Shown one piece after another: positions 18,653-26,383 of a stretch of 64,000 nt of DNA. The DNA lies in NCBI RefSeq assembly GCF_004114535.1, contig NZ_LBJC01000024.1, positions 606,100 to 670,099 on the forward strand. Direction: 5' to 3'. Both the position numbers and the translations under genes were made by a program. This stretch comes from Bradyrhizobium nanningense (lineage in GTDB: Bacteria; Pseudomonadota; Alphaproteobacteria; Rhizobiales; Xanthobacteraceae). The notes beneath the pieces were generated by a model. The model saw only the letters and a program-made list of their open reading frames with translations. It made no database searches and was not told where the DNA came from. Every line of letters starts with the position of its first letter. Within the stretch, counting starts at the first letter, position 1.

Positions 18653-19744
18653 CTAATATCCCGCCCGCGTTTTGCCGTAGCCTGCCGGCGCCGTTGCGTT
18701 GGCATCGAGCAGCCAGCGCGCGCGCGGCTGCGCGTCCATCGTGTCGGTCATGCCGAGCGCGAGGCGCTCGGCGCCGGCCCAGGCGATCATCGCGCCGTTG
18801 TCGGTGCAGAGCGCGGGGGGCGGCATGATCAATTGTGTCCCGGCTTGCCGTGCGACGTCATCGAGGGCGCCGCGGATCGCCTGGTTGGCGGCGACGCCGC
18901 CGGCGGCCACGAGCGCGCGGGGCGCGCCGAATCGTTCGCGGAAAAGTCTCAAGCCGACGTTCAACCGGTCGGCAGTCGAATCGAGCACGGTGGCCTGGAA
19001 GCTCGCGCAGAGATCGCGGATGTCCTGCGGCGTGATCTCAGCGAGCCGGCTCGCCTCGGTGCGCACCGCCGTCTTCAATCCCGACAGCGAGAAATTGGCG
19101 TCGGGGCGTCCTTGCATCGGCCGCGGGAATGCAAAGCGCGTGGCATCGCCGCTTGCCGCCGCGCGCTCGACCTGCGGTCCGCCCGGATAGGGCAGTCCCA
19201 GCATCTTCGCGACTTTGTCGAAGGCCTCGCCGATCGCATCGTCGACGGTGGTGCCGAGCCGCACATATTGGCCGACGCCGGTGACTGCGACGATCTGGGT
19301 ATGGCCGCCGGAGGCGAGAAACAGGCAATAGGGAAATTCGATTCCGTCGGTGAGGCGCGGCGTCAGCGCATGCGCCTCCAGATGGTTCACTGCGACCAGC
19401 GGTGTGTCGTGCACCATCGCGATCGCCTTCGCGGTGGTGAGCCCGACGATGACGCCGCCGATCAGGCCCGGCCCCGCGGCGGCCGCGACGCCGCCCAGCT
19501 GGGCGAAGCCGATTCCGGCCTCGCGCATCGCGCGATCGACGATACCGTCGAGCAGGTCGACATGGGCGCGAGCGGCAATCTCCGGCACGACGCCGCCGAA
19601 GCGGGCGTGCTCCTCGATCTGCGACCTTACGATGTTGGACAGGATCTTGCCGCTGCCGTCCGATGCGCGCTCGATCACGGCCGCGGCGGTCTCGTCGCAG
19701 GTGGTTTCGATACCCAGCACCAGCATTGGCGAATTGTTATCCAA
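18653..19744 (-). CDS. tsaD: tRNA N6-adenosine threonylcarbamoyltransferase
   Basis: A 363-residue TsaD/Kae1/Gcp protein. It transfers the threonylcarbamoyl group from TC-AMP to A37 of ANN-decoding tRNAs, working with TsaB and TsaE. The ASKHA-fold start is LVLGIETTCDETAAAV. The metal-binding motif VNHLEAHALTP carries both histidines. Later come FLASGGHTQIV, DDAIGEAFDKVAKMLGLPYPGG and CTDNGAMIAWAG. An in-frame ATG six codons in (19726) is an alternative start. First gene of tsaD-gpsA-EVE, divergent from hemD. Confidence 0.96.
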   Translation of the reverse strand: MDNNSPMLVLGIETTCDETAAAVIERASDGSGKILSNIVRSQIEEHARFGGVVPEIAARAHVDLLDGIVDRAMREAGIGFAQLGGVAAAAGPGLIGGVIVGLTTAKAIAMVHDTPLVAVNHLEAHALTPRLTDGIEFPYCLFLASGGHTQIVAVTGVGQYVRLGTTVDDAIGEAFDKVAKMLGLPYPGGPQVERAAASGDATRFAFPRPMQGRPDANFSLSGLKTAVRTEASRLAEITPQDIRDLCASFQATVLDSTADRLNVGLRLFRERFGAPRALVAAGGVAANQAIRGALDDVARQAGTQLIMPPPALCTDNGAMIAWAGAERLALGMTDTMDAQPRARWLLDANATAPAGYGKTRAGY

Positions 19745-19878
19745 TTTGCGCCCTTGCGCTCATCCGTAAAGCAGAGTTCTGGTACGTCCGGTAGCATTCC
19801 GGGGCCAGATTGCGCAATCGTCACGTAGCAATCCGTTCGGGTCATGCGTCACCGCCAATTGGTTCGGGAACACCAGCG

Positions 19879-20625
19879 ATGTCCATTCTTGTCACACGGC
19901 CGCATCCCGACAATGAGGCGACGGCGGAAAGTCTGCGCGCGCGAGGGCATGCGGTGCTGCTTGCGCCGGCGCTCAAGTTCGAGCCGGTCGCCTTCCATGA
20001 CAAAGCTGAAGCTCCCTACGGTGCCATCCTCGTCACTTCGGCCAACGCGATCCGTGCCGTCGCGCCGCAATCGCGCGACCTTGGTCTCCTGAAGCTGCCG
20101 TTGTTTGCGGTCGGCGAGCATACGGCCGCTGCGGCGCGCGACGCCGGCTTTGTCCGGGTGATCGTCGCCGGCGGCGATGCCGCGTCCTTGCGCGACACGG
20201 TGATGCAGAGCGCACGCGACAAGGTGCTGAAGAAGAAGAGCACGCTGCTGTATCTCGCGGGCGCGGATCTGTCGCGCGACCTCGGCGGCGAGCTCGACGC
20301 GGAGGGTTTTTCCGTGGTCACGCAGACGACCTATCGCATGGCGCCGGTCAAGCATCTGCCGCGCGAGGTCTGCGAAGGCTTTGCCGCCCACGGGGTCGAG
20401 GCGGTGCTGCACTACTCCAGGCGCAGCGCCCGCGCGTTCCTGGACGCGGCGCGGGACGAAGGCGTCGAAATCTCGGCGCTGGCCATACCGCAATGCTGCC
20501 TGTCCGAGGCGGTTGCGAGCGCGCTGCGCGATGCCGGCGCGTCGCAGGTTCTGGTCGCCGCGACGCCGGACGAAAATGCCCTGTTTGCCACCTTGGAGCG
20601 TGCGTTGCGCACCCGTTTGGCGTAA
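19879..20625 (+). CDS. hemD: uroporphyrinogen-III synthase
   Basis: A 248-residue protein. MSILVTRPHPDNEATAESLRARGH is a typical HemD start, followed by ILVTSANAIRAV, LFAVGEHTAAAARDAGF, LLYLAGADLSRDL and VLHYSRRSARAFLD. It closes hydroxymethylbilane to uroporphyrinogen III with inversion of ring D. Sequence identity in this family is low, but the synteny with mitofilin and hemY supports the call. The hemC gene that often sits between tsaD and hemD in alphaproteobacteria is missing: only 134 bases separate the tsaD and hemD starts. Confidence 0.9.
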   Translation: MSILVTRPHPDNEATAESLRARGHAVLLAPALKFEPVAFHDKAEAPYGAILVTSANAIRAVAPQSRDLGLLKLPLFAVGEHTAAAARDAGFVRVIVAGGDAASLRDTVMQSARDKVLKKKSTLLYLAGADLSRDLGGELDAEGFSVVTQTTYRMAPVKHLPREVCEGFAAHGVEAVLHYSRRSARAFLDAARDEGVEISALAIPQCCLSEAVASALRDAGASQVLVAATPDENALFATLERALRTRLA

Positions 20626-20690
20626 GAGGTCGGGCCCGAATCCGACACAATCTGGTCCACCCTGGTATGGAAGTGTGAGGAACCGTCACG

Positions 20691-21899
20691 ATGGCCGACG
20701 ACAAGCCTGAAGACGCAGGATTGGCGCCCGACAGCGGTCGTGCCAAGCGCACTCCGCCCACCATTGATCTCGAAGCCACCGAAGTCTCGACCCAGCCGCA
20801 GGAGACCGCGGTCGAGCCCGAGGCTCAGCCGGCGCCGGAGCACGCCGCGCCTGAACAGGCAGAATCCGACAAGCTTGACGCGGAGCCGGAGCGTATCGAA
20901 GCGCAGGCTCCGGCGTCGTCGATTTCGCCCTGGGTCATTGCGCCGTTCTCCGGCGCTGTCGCAGCTGCGGTCGTGATCGCGGTCGGCTGGATGCTGGGTT
21001 GGCCCGCGGTGCAGGCGCCGCCCGCCGCCCCGCAAGTCACCAGCGCGACGGTCGATGCGCTGAGCGGCCGCGTTGCGGCGGTCGAAGCCAGGGCCGGCAA
21101 GCCCGTCACCGATCCGGCCATGGCGGCGCGGATCGATGCGCTGGAGAAATCCGCAAACGGCTTGCGCGGCGACGTCGCCAATCTGCGTACGCAGTTCGAC
21201 AAGACCGCGAACGCACTGAGCGGCACGAAATCCGCGCCAGGCCCCGCCGCGCCCGATCTTGCCGCGCTCACCGACCGCATCGCGCAGCTCGAGCGCGCCA
21301 GCAGGACGGAGCGGGCCGAGCTCGCGCAGCAGGGCGAAAAGATCGCCGATGCGAAGGCGAAGGATGACAAGCCGCTGCGCTTTGTGGTGGCGGCGGCCCT
21401 GCTCGACGTCGCCGTTCGCCACGGCGACCCCTATCAGTCGCAGCTGTCCGCGGCGCGGTCGCTCGCCGCCAAGCCCGACATGCTGAAGCCGCTCGACACG
21501 TTTGCATCGTCGGGCATCCCGACGCCGGTCGCGCTGAGCCGCGAGCTGCTCACCATCGTGCCGAAATTGTCGCCACCGGCGGAAGCCCCGGCCCCGAGTG
21601 CCGGCATCGTCGAGCGTCTTCAGGCGGGCGCGTCAAAACTCGTCCGCATCGAGCGCACCGACGGCGTCGGCAACGATCGCGGCGCGATCGTTGCGCGAGT
21701 GACGGCGGCGGCGCTTCGCAACGATTTCGTCGAAGCGCGGCGCGAGCTCAAGACGCTGGCGGAGGCTGATCGCGCTCCGGCACAGGCCTGGCTCGACAAG
21801 GCCGATGCCCGGGACGCTGCGCTCGCCGCGTCCCGCAAATTCGCCGACGATGCGATGGCGGATCTCGCCAAATCTGATCCGGCCAAGCCTGCTCAATAA
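20691..21899 (+). CDS. alphaproteobacterial mitofilin/Mic60-family membrane protein
   Basis: A 402-residue protein. A Pro/Glu-rich N-terminal tail (1-78) leads to one membrane segment (about 81-103), a predicted coiled coil (VDALSGRVAAVEARAG and repeats, about 115-230) and a C-terminal helical mitofilin-like domain. Established: Mic60 homologues of alphaproteobacteria lie in the hemD-hemY neighbourhood and shape intracytoplasmic membranes, as Mic60 shapes cristae. Here it lies exactly between the two, 65 bases after hemD and 35 before hemY. A role in inner-membrane curvature is therefore likely. Confidence 0.85.
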   Translation: MADDKPEDAGLAPDSGRAKRTPPTIDLEATEVSTQPQETAVEPEAQPAPEHAAPEQAESDKLDAEPERIEAQAPASSISPWVIAPFSGAVAAAVVIAVGWMLGWPAVQAPPAAPQVTSATVDALSGRVAAVEARAGKPVTDPAMAARIDALEKSANGLRGDVANLRTQFDKTANALSGTKSAPGPAAPDLAALTDRIAQLERASRTERAELAQQGEKIADAKAKDDKPLRFVVAAALLDVAVRHGDPYQSQLSAARSLAAKPDMLKPLDTFASSGIPTPVALSRELLTIVPKLSPPAEAPAPSAGIVERLQAGASKLVRIERTDGVGNDRGAIVARVTAAALRNDFVEARRELKTLAEADRAPAQAWLDKADARDAALAASRKFADDAMADLAKSDPAKPAQ

Positions 21900-21934
21900 G
21901 ATTCGCGCAACAATCGGCGCGTATAGGGATCGTC

Positions 21935-23677
21935 ATGCTTCGCATCGTCCTCTTCCTCGTCCTGATCGCGCTGGCGGCGGCCGGCGCGGCCTGGGTTGCC
22001 GACCAGCCTGGCGATCTGGTCCTAACCGCAGGTCCTTTCCGCCTCTCGACGACGTTTCCCAGATTCGTGTTCCTGCTCGGCCTCTTTGCCGCGGCCGTCG
22101 TGCTGGTCTGGAGCATTTTGACGATGATCTGGCGCACACCGGGGCGCCTGCGGCGGCGGCGCCACGACAAGCGCCACGCAAGGGGCCGCCACGCCATCAC
22201 GCACGGTCTGCTCGCAGTCGGTCATGGCGACACGGCGCTCGCCCGCCGTCACGCCGAGGCGGCGCGGCGGCATGCGCCGAACGATCCGCTCGCGCTGCTC
22301 CTGCACGCGCAGTCGGCGCAGCTCGAAGGCAATCGCGACGAGGCGCGGCGCGTCTTCCGCGCCATGGCCGAGCGCGAGGACACGCGCCTGCTCGGCCTGC
22401 GCGGCCTGTTCATAGAGGCGCAGCGCGCGGACGATGCGGTCGGCGCGGTGATGATCGCGGAGGAAGCGATCAAGCTGTCGCCGTCCTCGACCTGGGCCTC
22501 GCATGCGGTGCTCGGCTTCCGTTGCGCGCGCGGCGACTGGGGCGGCGCGCTCGCGATCCTCGATTCGAATTTGTCCGCAGGCCTGATCGACAAGCCGGCC
22601 TATCGCCGCCAGCGCGGCGTGCTGCTCACGGCGCGCGCGCTGGAGCTGCAAACCATGGACCGCGACGTCGCGCGCGAGAGCGTGATGGAGGCGATCAAGC
22701 TTGCGCCGACCCTGGTGCCGGCCGCGGTGCTCGCCGCAAAGTTCGAAAGCGAGGCGCATCAGGTGCGCCGCGCCATGAAGCTGGTCGAGGCCGCCTGGCT
22801 CGCCAATCCGCATCCCGATCTCGCGGACGCCTATGCCCATGTGAAGCTCGGCGATTCCGCGCGGCAGCGCCTGCAGCGGGTCGAGACGCTCGCGGCCAAG
22901 ACGCCGGCCGACAAGCCCGGCCATATCGAGGGTCAGCTCGCAATCGCGCGTGCTGCGATCGACGCCTCCGAGTTCGGCCGCGCCCGCGAAGTGCTGGCGC
23001 CCTATGTTGGCGACCCGACCCAGCGCGTCGCGCTGCTGATGGCCGAGATCGAGCGCGCCGAGCATGGCGATAGCGGCCGCGCCCGCGCCTGGACCTTGCG
23101 CGCGGTGCGCGCCCGTCACGATCCGGCCTGGACCGCGGACGGTTACGTCAGCGACCGCTGGCGCCCGGTCTCCCCGGTCACCGGCCGCCTCGACGCCTTC
23201 CAGTGGCAGACACCGGTTGCGAGCCTGCCCTCGGACAAGGGCACCACGATCGAATCTTCGGCCTTCGAGGAAGCCATGCTGGCGGCCCCACCGCCGAAGC
23301 GTGTGACGGTGGCTCCCAGCGAAAGCCCGGTGGAACCGCCCGCGGCTGAGCCAGTCCCGGTGCCGGCCGCTCAGGACAATTCGCCCCCGATCGCCAAAGA
23401 AGAGGAGCCGGCCGCTGTGACCGCCGAACCGGTCCAACCGGCCTCCGAGCCCGCCGAATCATCGCCTCCGCCGGCAACACCGGTGTTCCGGACCCGGGCC
23501 GATCTCGGCAAACCCGCGGCAGCCCCGATTCCCGCGGTCATCCCGATCATCCGGCCCCCCGACGACCCCGGGATCGATGACGACGAGGGTCCGAGCGATG
23601 AATTCACGGAACAAATCGGCACACCGAAGGCCCAGGCCGGGGGCTGGCGCGGATTCTGGTCCCGCTGGGGCGCGTGA
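21935..23677 (+). CDS. hemY: HemY N-terminal / TPR membrane protein
   Basis: A 580-residue protein. Two N-terminal membrane segments (about 1-20 and 41-66) flank a short periplasmic loop, as in the HemY_N domain. Then come TPR-like helical repeats through about residue 400 (for example GHGDTALARRHAEAARRHAPNDPLALLL). The tail is long, Pro/Glu-rich and probably disordered. Despite the name this is not protoporphyrinogen oxidase; the family is a membrane protein linked to late heme synthesis, with a role not well defined. It is the last gene of hemD-mitofilin-hemY, and tRNA-Thr follows 100 bases on. Confidence 0.9.
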   Translation: MLRIVLFLVLIALAAAGAAWVADQPGDLVLTAGPFRLSTTFPRFVFLLGLFAAAVVLVWSILTMIWRTPGRLRRRRHDKRHARGRHAITHGLLAVGHGDTALARRHAEAARRHAPNDPLALLLHAQSAQLEGNRDEARRVFRAMAEREDTRLLGLRGLFIEAQRADDAVGAVMIAEEAIKLSPSSTWASHAVLGFRCARGDWGGALAILDSNLSAGLIDKPAYRRQRGVLLTARALELQTMDRDVARESVMEAIKLAPTLVPAAVLAAKFESEAHQVRRAMKLVEAAWLANPHPDLADAYAHVKLGDSARQRLQRVETLAAKTPADKPGHIEGQLAIARAAIDASEFGRAREVLAPYVGDPTQRVALLMAEIERAEHGDSGRARAWTLRAVRARHDPAWTADGYVSDRWRPVSPVTGRLDAFQWQTPVASLPSDKGTTIESSAFEEAMLAAPPPKRVTVAPSESPVEPPAAEPVPVPAAQDNSPPIAKEEEPAAVTAEPVQPASEPAESSPPPATPVFRTRADLGKPAAAPIPAVIPIIRPPDDPGIDDDEGPSDEFTEQIGTPKAQAGGWRGFWSRWGA

Positions 23678-23777
23678 GCCGCAATTCGAAGTCGGCTTGT
23701 CCTTGCCAATTCGGGCCATGCCCGATATCAGGAGCGCGCGTATCGGGGCCGGCATCGCCCGGGCCCCGGCAGGGTTC

Positions 23778-23853
23778 GCCGCAATAGCTCAGTTGGTAGA
23801 GCACGTCATTCGTAATGACGGGGTCGGGGGTTCGAATCCCTCTTGCGGCACCA
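23778..23853 (+). tRNA. tRNA-Thr (anticodon CGT)
   Basis: A 76-base cloverleaf with encoded CCA. The acceptor GCCGCAA pairs with TTGCGGC, the D arm is GCTC/GAGC and the anticodon stem CGTCA/TGACG encloses TTCGTAA, giving anticodon CGT for ACG codons. The T loop is TTCGAAT. No integrase or direct repeat of its 3' end is seen nearby. Confidence 0.96.
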
Positions 23854-23953
23854 GCCTTTCGATTGTCCATCCAGTCCTTGCAAGCCTGCGCTCTGTTCAC
23901 TGAGGCCGGCTTGCGCGTGCGCTCCGCCCTTGTGTCACTACGATGCGTTGCCG

Positions 23954-24097
23954 ATGAATGCGCGCAACGGGCAAGCGGTGGATGCGGAGACGACGGCCAG
24001 AACGGATTGGAACGCGTGGCTGCGAATTTCCGGCCTCGTCATTCTCGCCTGGAGCATTACCGCCGTCATCGCCGCAAGATCGCTCGAAGCCTCATAG
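23954..24097 (+). CDS. small single-span membrane protein, hypothetical
   Basis: A 47-residue frame with an Asn/Thr-rich head (MNARNGQAVDAETTART), then a membrane segment WLRISGLVILAWSITAVIAA and a short tail RSLEAS. The amphipathic-plus-hydrophobic layout looks real, but the ribosome binding site is weak and no family is recognised. It lies in a 440-base space between tRNA-Thr and the polysaccharide deacetylase gene, which otherwise shows only the deacetylase terminator. Confidence 0.35.
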   Translation: MNARNGQAVDAETTARTDWNAWLRISGLVILAWSITAVIAARSLEAS

Positions 24098-24241
24098 CTG
24101 CACGGGCAGTTATCCGTTCCTCCGCTTTACGAGGACGTCTCCTATTTTCTGGACGCCGTCAGGTGGATGAATGCGGTCGACGACCGGAGCATTCGCCATC
24201 AGTGTCTGGGCATCTGCTGGTAAGCCGCTCGCCCAAAGCAA

Positions 24242-24265
24242 ATGGCCGGGCACAAGCCCGGCCAT
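24242..24265 (-). terminator. terminator hairpin behind polysaccharide deacetylase gene
   Basis: ATGGCCGGGC at 24242-24251 pairs perfectly with GCCCGGCCAT at 24256-24265 around loop ACAA. Read on the minus strand it is followed by TTTGCTTTGGG. It lies 32 bases past the stop of the deacetylase gene. Confidence 0.65.
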
Positions 24266-24296
24266 GATGCAAGAGCTTGGATCTGATCGATGGCGT

Positions 24297-25358
24297 TTAC
24301 TGCGACACCGTCTGCACCACGCTCGAGATCGGACGCGTATTCGTGCCCGCGGTCGGCACCTTCAGCTCCTTCAGCAGCGCCTCGTCATATTCCGGCAGCG
24401 TCTGCAGCGTGGTCTTGGCCTTCATCTGGACGACCTTGTAGCCACCGGCCTTCAGCCGCGCGAGCAGCGCCGGCAGCGCTTCGCCGGTGTGCTTCTGGAA
24501 GTCGTGCATCAGGATGATGCCCTTGCCGAGCTTGTCGAGCCTGTTCATGACGGTCTCGATGATCTTCTCCGGCGTTGCACCCTTGCGGAAGTCGAAGGAG
24601 TCGATGTCGGTCGAGAACATCGCGACGTTACGGGTGCCGAAATAGCTCACGATCGCCGGATTATGCTGGAGCTGCGGGAAGCGGAAGAACGGCGCCGGGT
24701 TGGCACCCAGAGCGAATCTCACCGCGCTGATGCCCTTTTCGACCTCGTCCTTGGCCATCTGCTCGGTCATCTTCTTGCCGTTCAGATTGACGTGGGACCA
24801 GGTATGGGTGCCGACCGTATGGCCCTGAGCCAGCACCTGGCGCAGGATTTCCGGATGATAGGTCGCATGCTTGCCGACCGAGAAGAACAGGCCCTTGGTG
24901 CATTCGTCCGCGAGCGCCTTCAGCACCGCGGGCGTGTTGACCGGCCAGGGGCCGTCATCGAAGGTCAGCACGACCTCCTTGTCGGTGAGGAAGTCGAATT
25001 GCTTGAAATGGTCGAAGCCGAAGCCGGGGCCGCCGGTGGTGTCGATCTCGACCACGCGGGAGACGCCCAGCGCGTTCGGATTGGCGCAGGCCTGCTTCGG
25101 CTGCGCCGGCATAGCCGGGGCGGGCGTGGGAGCCTGTGCCTGTGCAACTGCCGCCGGCTTGGCCGCGATCGCCGCGGTGGTCTCGACGTCATCCCTGGCA
25201 GCGAGCTTCGCCGGTGCCGGCAATGGATCGGCGGCACGGGCGGCAATTGTCTTGGGAGCGCCCTGATCGGCGCGTGCGGAATAATAAAACCAACCGCCGG
25301 CGGCGATCACGACCGCCGCAACTACACTGGCCAGCATCAGGCCCAACGCATTACGCAT
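24297..25358 (-). CDS. exported polysaccharide deacetylase (NodB homology domain)
   Basis: A 353-residue protein. An N-terminal signal anchor (MRNALGLMLASVVAAVVIAAGG) is followed by a Pro/Ala-rich linker to about residue 105 and a carbohydrate-esterase-4 domain. Its motifs are VVLTFDDGPWPVNTP (catalytic and metal Asp), VGTHTWSHVNL (metal His pair), RFPQL and ILMHDFQKHT. It likely removes N- or O-acetyl groups from a surface polysaccharide or peptidoglycan. I chose ATG 25358, with GGAAAGAG upstream, over a TTG at 25373. Its 5' region also holds two CRP-like dyads shared with the divergent Cys-rich gene. Confidence 0.88.
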   Translation of the reverse strand: MRNALGLMLASVVAAVVIAAGGWFYYSARADQGAPKTIAARAADPLPAPAKLAARDDVETTAAIAAKPAAVAQAQAPTPAPAMPAQPKQACANPNALGVSRVVEIDTTGGPGFGFDHFKQFDFLTDKEVVLTFDDGPWPVNTPAVLKALADECTKGLFFSVGKHATYHPEILRQVLAQGHTVGTHTWSHVNLNGKKMTEQMAKDEVEKGISAVRFALGANPAPFFRFPQLQHNPAIVSYFGTRNVAMFSTDIDSFDFRKGATPEKIIETVMNRLDKLGKGIILMHDFQKHTGEALPALLARLKAGGYKVVQMKAKTTLQTLPEYDEALLKELKVPTAGTNTRPISSVVQTVSQ

Positions 25359-25487
25359 CGCTACTCTTTCCAATTACGCAACCAAACCTGCGGAATTTCC
25401 CGCGCGACGTGCCATTAATGCGAACCAACAGTTAACGTGACACCAACACGAATGCGGTTGTGGAGGAATTTCAGGGCGGTGCGCCAA

Positions 25488-25503
25488 CGTGACCGAGATC
25501 ACA
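25488..25503. promoter_or_regulatory. CRP-like dyad, site 1
   Basis: GTGA-CCGAGA-TCAC with a further A at the right end (GTGA at 25489, TCAC at 25499). This matches the TGTGA-N6-TCACA CRP consensus except for one outer base. It lies 109 bases before the Cys-rich ORF start and 131 before the deacetylase start. Confidence 0.5.
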
Positions 25504-25517
25504 GTCGGGGCAGGGCG

Positions 25518-25533
25518 CGTGACGGTCATCACG
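25518..25533. promoter_or_regulatory. CRP-like dyad, site 2
   Basis: GTGA-CGGTCA-TCAC (GTGA at 25519, TCAC at 25529). Its centre is exactly 30 bases from that of site 1, about three helical turns, so both would face the same side of the DNA. Confidence 0.5.
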
Positions 25534-25611
25534 GTGGAAACTGTTTTGCTGGAACATCGTAGTTCCCATCAACAACGGGCCCGCTCCGCGCGGTGCCAAT
25601 GGGAGCTTCAA

Positions 25612-25905
25612 ATGACCAAGTCCTTTTCTGCCACTATCCGCGACACCAGCCTGGCTCTGGGCTTTGCCGCCATCGTCTCGATCGCTTCGACGAGCTCGAG
25701 TCTCGCCTTCTCGGCCGAGGCGCAGCAGATGTGCACCGGCGATGCCTTCCGCCTGTGCTCGTCGGAAATCCCCAACATCCCGAAGGTCACGGCGTGCATG
25801 ATGAAGCATCGCTCGGACTTAAGCGCCGGCTGCCGCGCGGTGATGGACAAGGATCTCGCCAAGGGCGCCTCGCGCAAGGTCGCTGACGCCCAGGACAGTC
25901 AGTAA
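25612..25905 (+). CDS. secreted Cys-rich repeat protein
   Basis: A 97-residue protein. A hydrophobic signal (about residues 12-33, ending AFSAEA) precedes a small domain with five cysteines: QMCTGDAFRLCSSEIPN, VTACMMKHRSDLSAGCRAV. The spacing resembles the GLG1-type cysteine-rich repeat (PF00839). A related domain is encoded 170 bases downstream. GGGAG lies 6 bases before the ATG. Function unknown; a periplasmic disulfide-stabilised protein is likely. Upstream dyads suggest control by a CRP-family regulator. Confidence 0.75.
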   Translation: MTKSFSATIRDTSLALGFAAIVSIASTSSSLAFSAEAQQMCTGDAFRLCSSEIPNIPKVTACMMKHRSDLSAGCRAVMDKDLAKGASRKVADAQDSQ

Positions 25906-26075
25906 GAGCTCACAACGACATCGTTTGCGTCGGTTAGCTCCCTTCGCGATGTGCCCCGGCTTCGAGCCGGAGCCACGCGGCGATGTTGGTCCCGCTCGGC
26001 AATAAACCCGTTGCGGCTTCGGGATCGTCGCACTAGCTTCGCCCGCTCATATCAAGCGGTACGAGGCATTACGCG

Positions 26076-26291
26076 ATGACCAGATTCCTTTTCATCATTC
26101 CTTTGCTTCTGTGCGCCTCGGTCGCATCCGCGCAGCAGCAACCCGGCCATGACGCCTGCGCGCGCGATGTCAGCCGTTTCTGCCGCGCCGTGATGAACAA
26201 TGGCGACAGCGCCGTGCTCGCTTGCCTGAAGCAAAATCGCACGCGGCTGAGCAAAGGCTGCGACAAGGTGCTGACCGAGCACGGGCAGTAG
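26076..26291 (+). CDS. secreted Cys-rich repeat protein, second copy
   Basis: A 71-residue protein with a short signal peptide (MTRFLFIIPLLLCASVASAQ) and a domain HDACARDVSRFCRAVMNNGD...LACLKQNRTRLSKGCDKVL. The pattern C-x5-6-C, then C-x10-12-C, and the LS.GC end match the preceding gene, so the two are paralogues. It is more compact than the first copy. Function unknown. A palindromic repeat follows its stop. Confidence 0.75.
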   Translation: MTRFLFIIPLLLCASVASAQQQPGHDACARDVSRFCRAVMNNGDSAVLACLKQNRTRLSKGCDKVLTEHGQ

Positions 26292-26303
26292 CGATGTCGT
26301 CGT

Positions 26304-26370
26304 CGCCCGGATGAGCGAAGCGATATCCGGAACTCCTGACCCCGCATGTCGCTTCGCTCATGCGGGCTAC
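26304..26370. repeat. palindromic repeat, family E, copy 2
   Basis: GCCCGGATGAGCGAAGCGATATCCGG followed by GCATGTCGCTTCGCTCATGCGGGC. This is a double version of the element at 17211-17243, with both halves able to fold. It separates the convergent Cys-rich and MFS genes. Confidence 0.65.
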
Positions 26371-26383
26371 TGCTCGCAAGAGC

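Noticed and set aside
23778..24297. tRNA-Thr and tRNA-Ala as genomic island attachment sites
   Set aside because: No integrase, no direct repeat of either tRNA 3' end, and no shift in gene character beside them.
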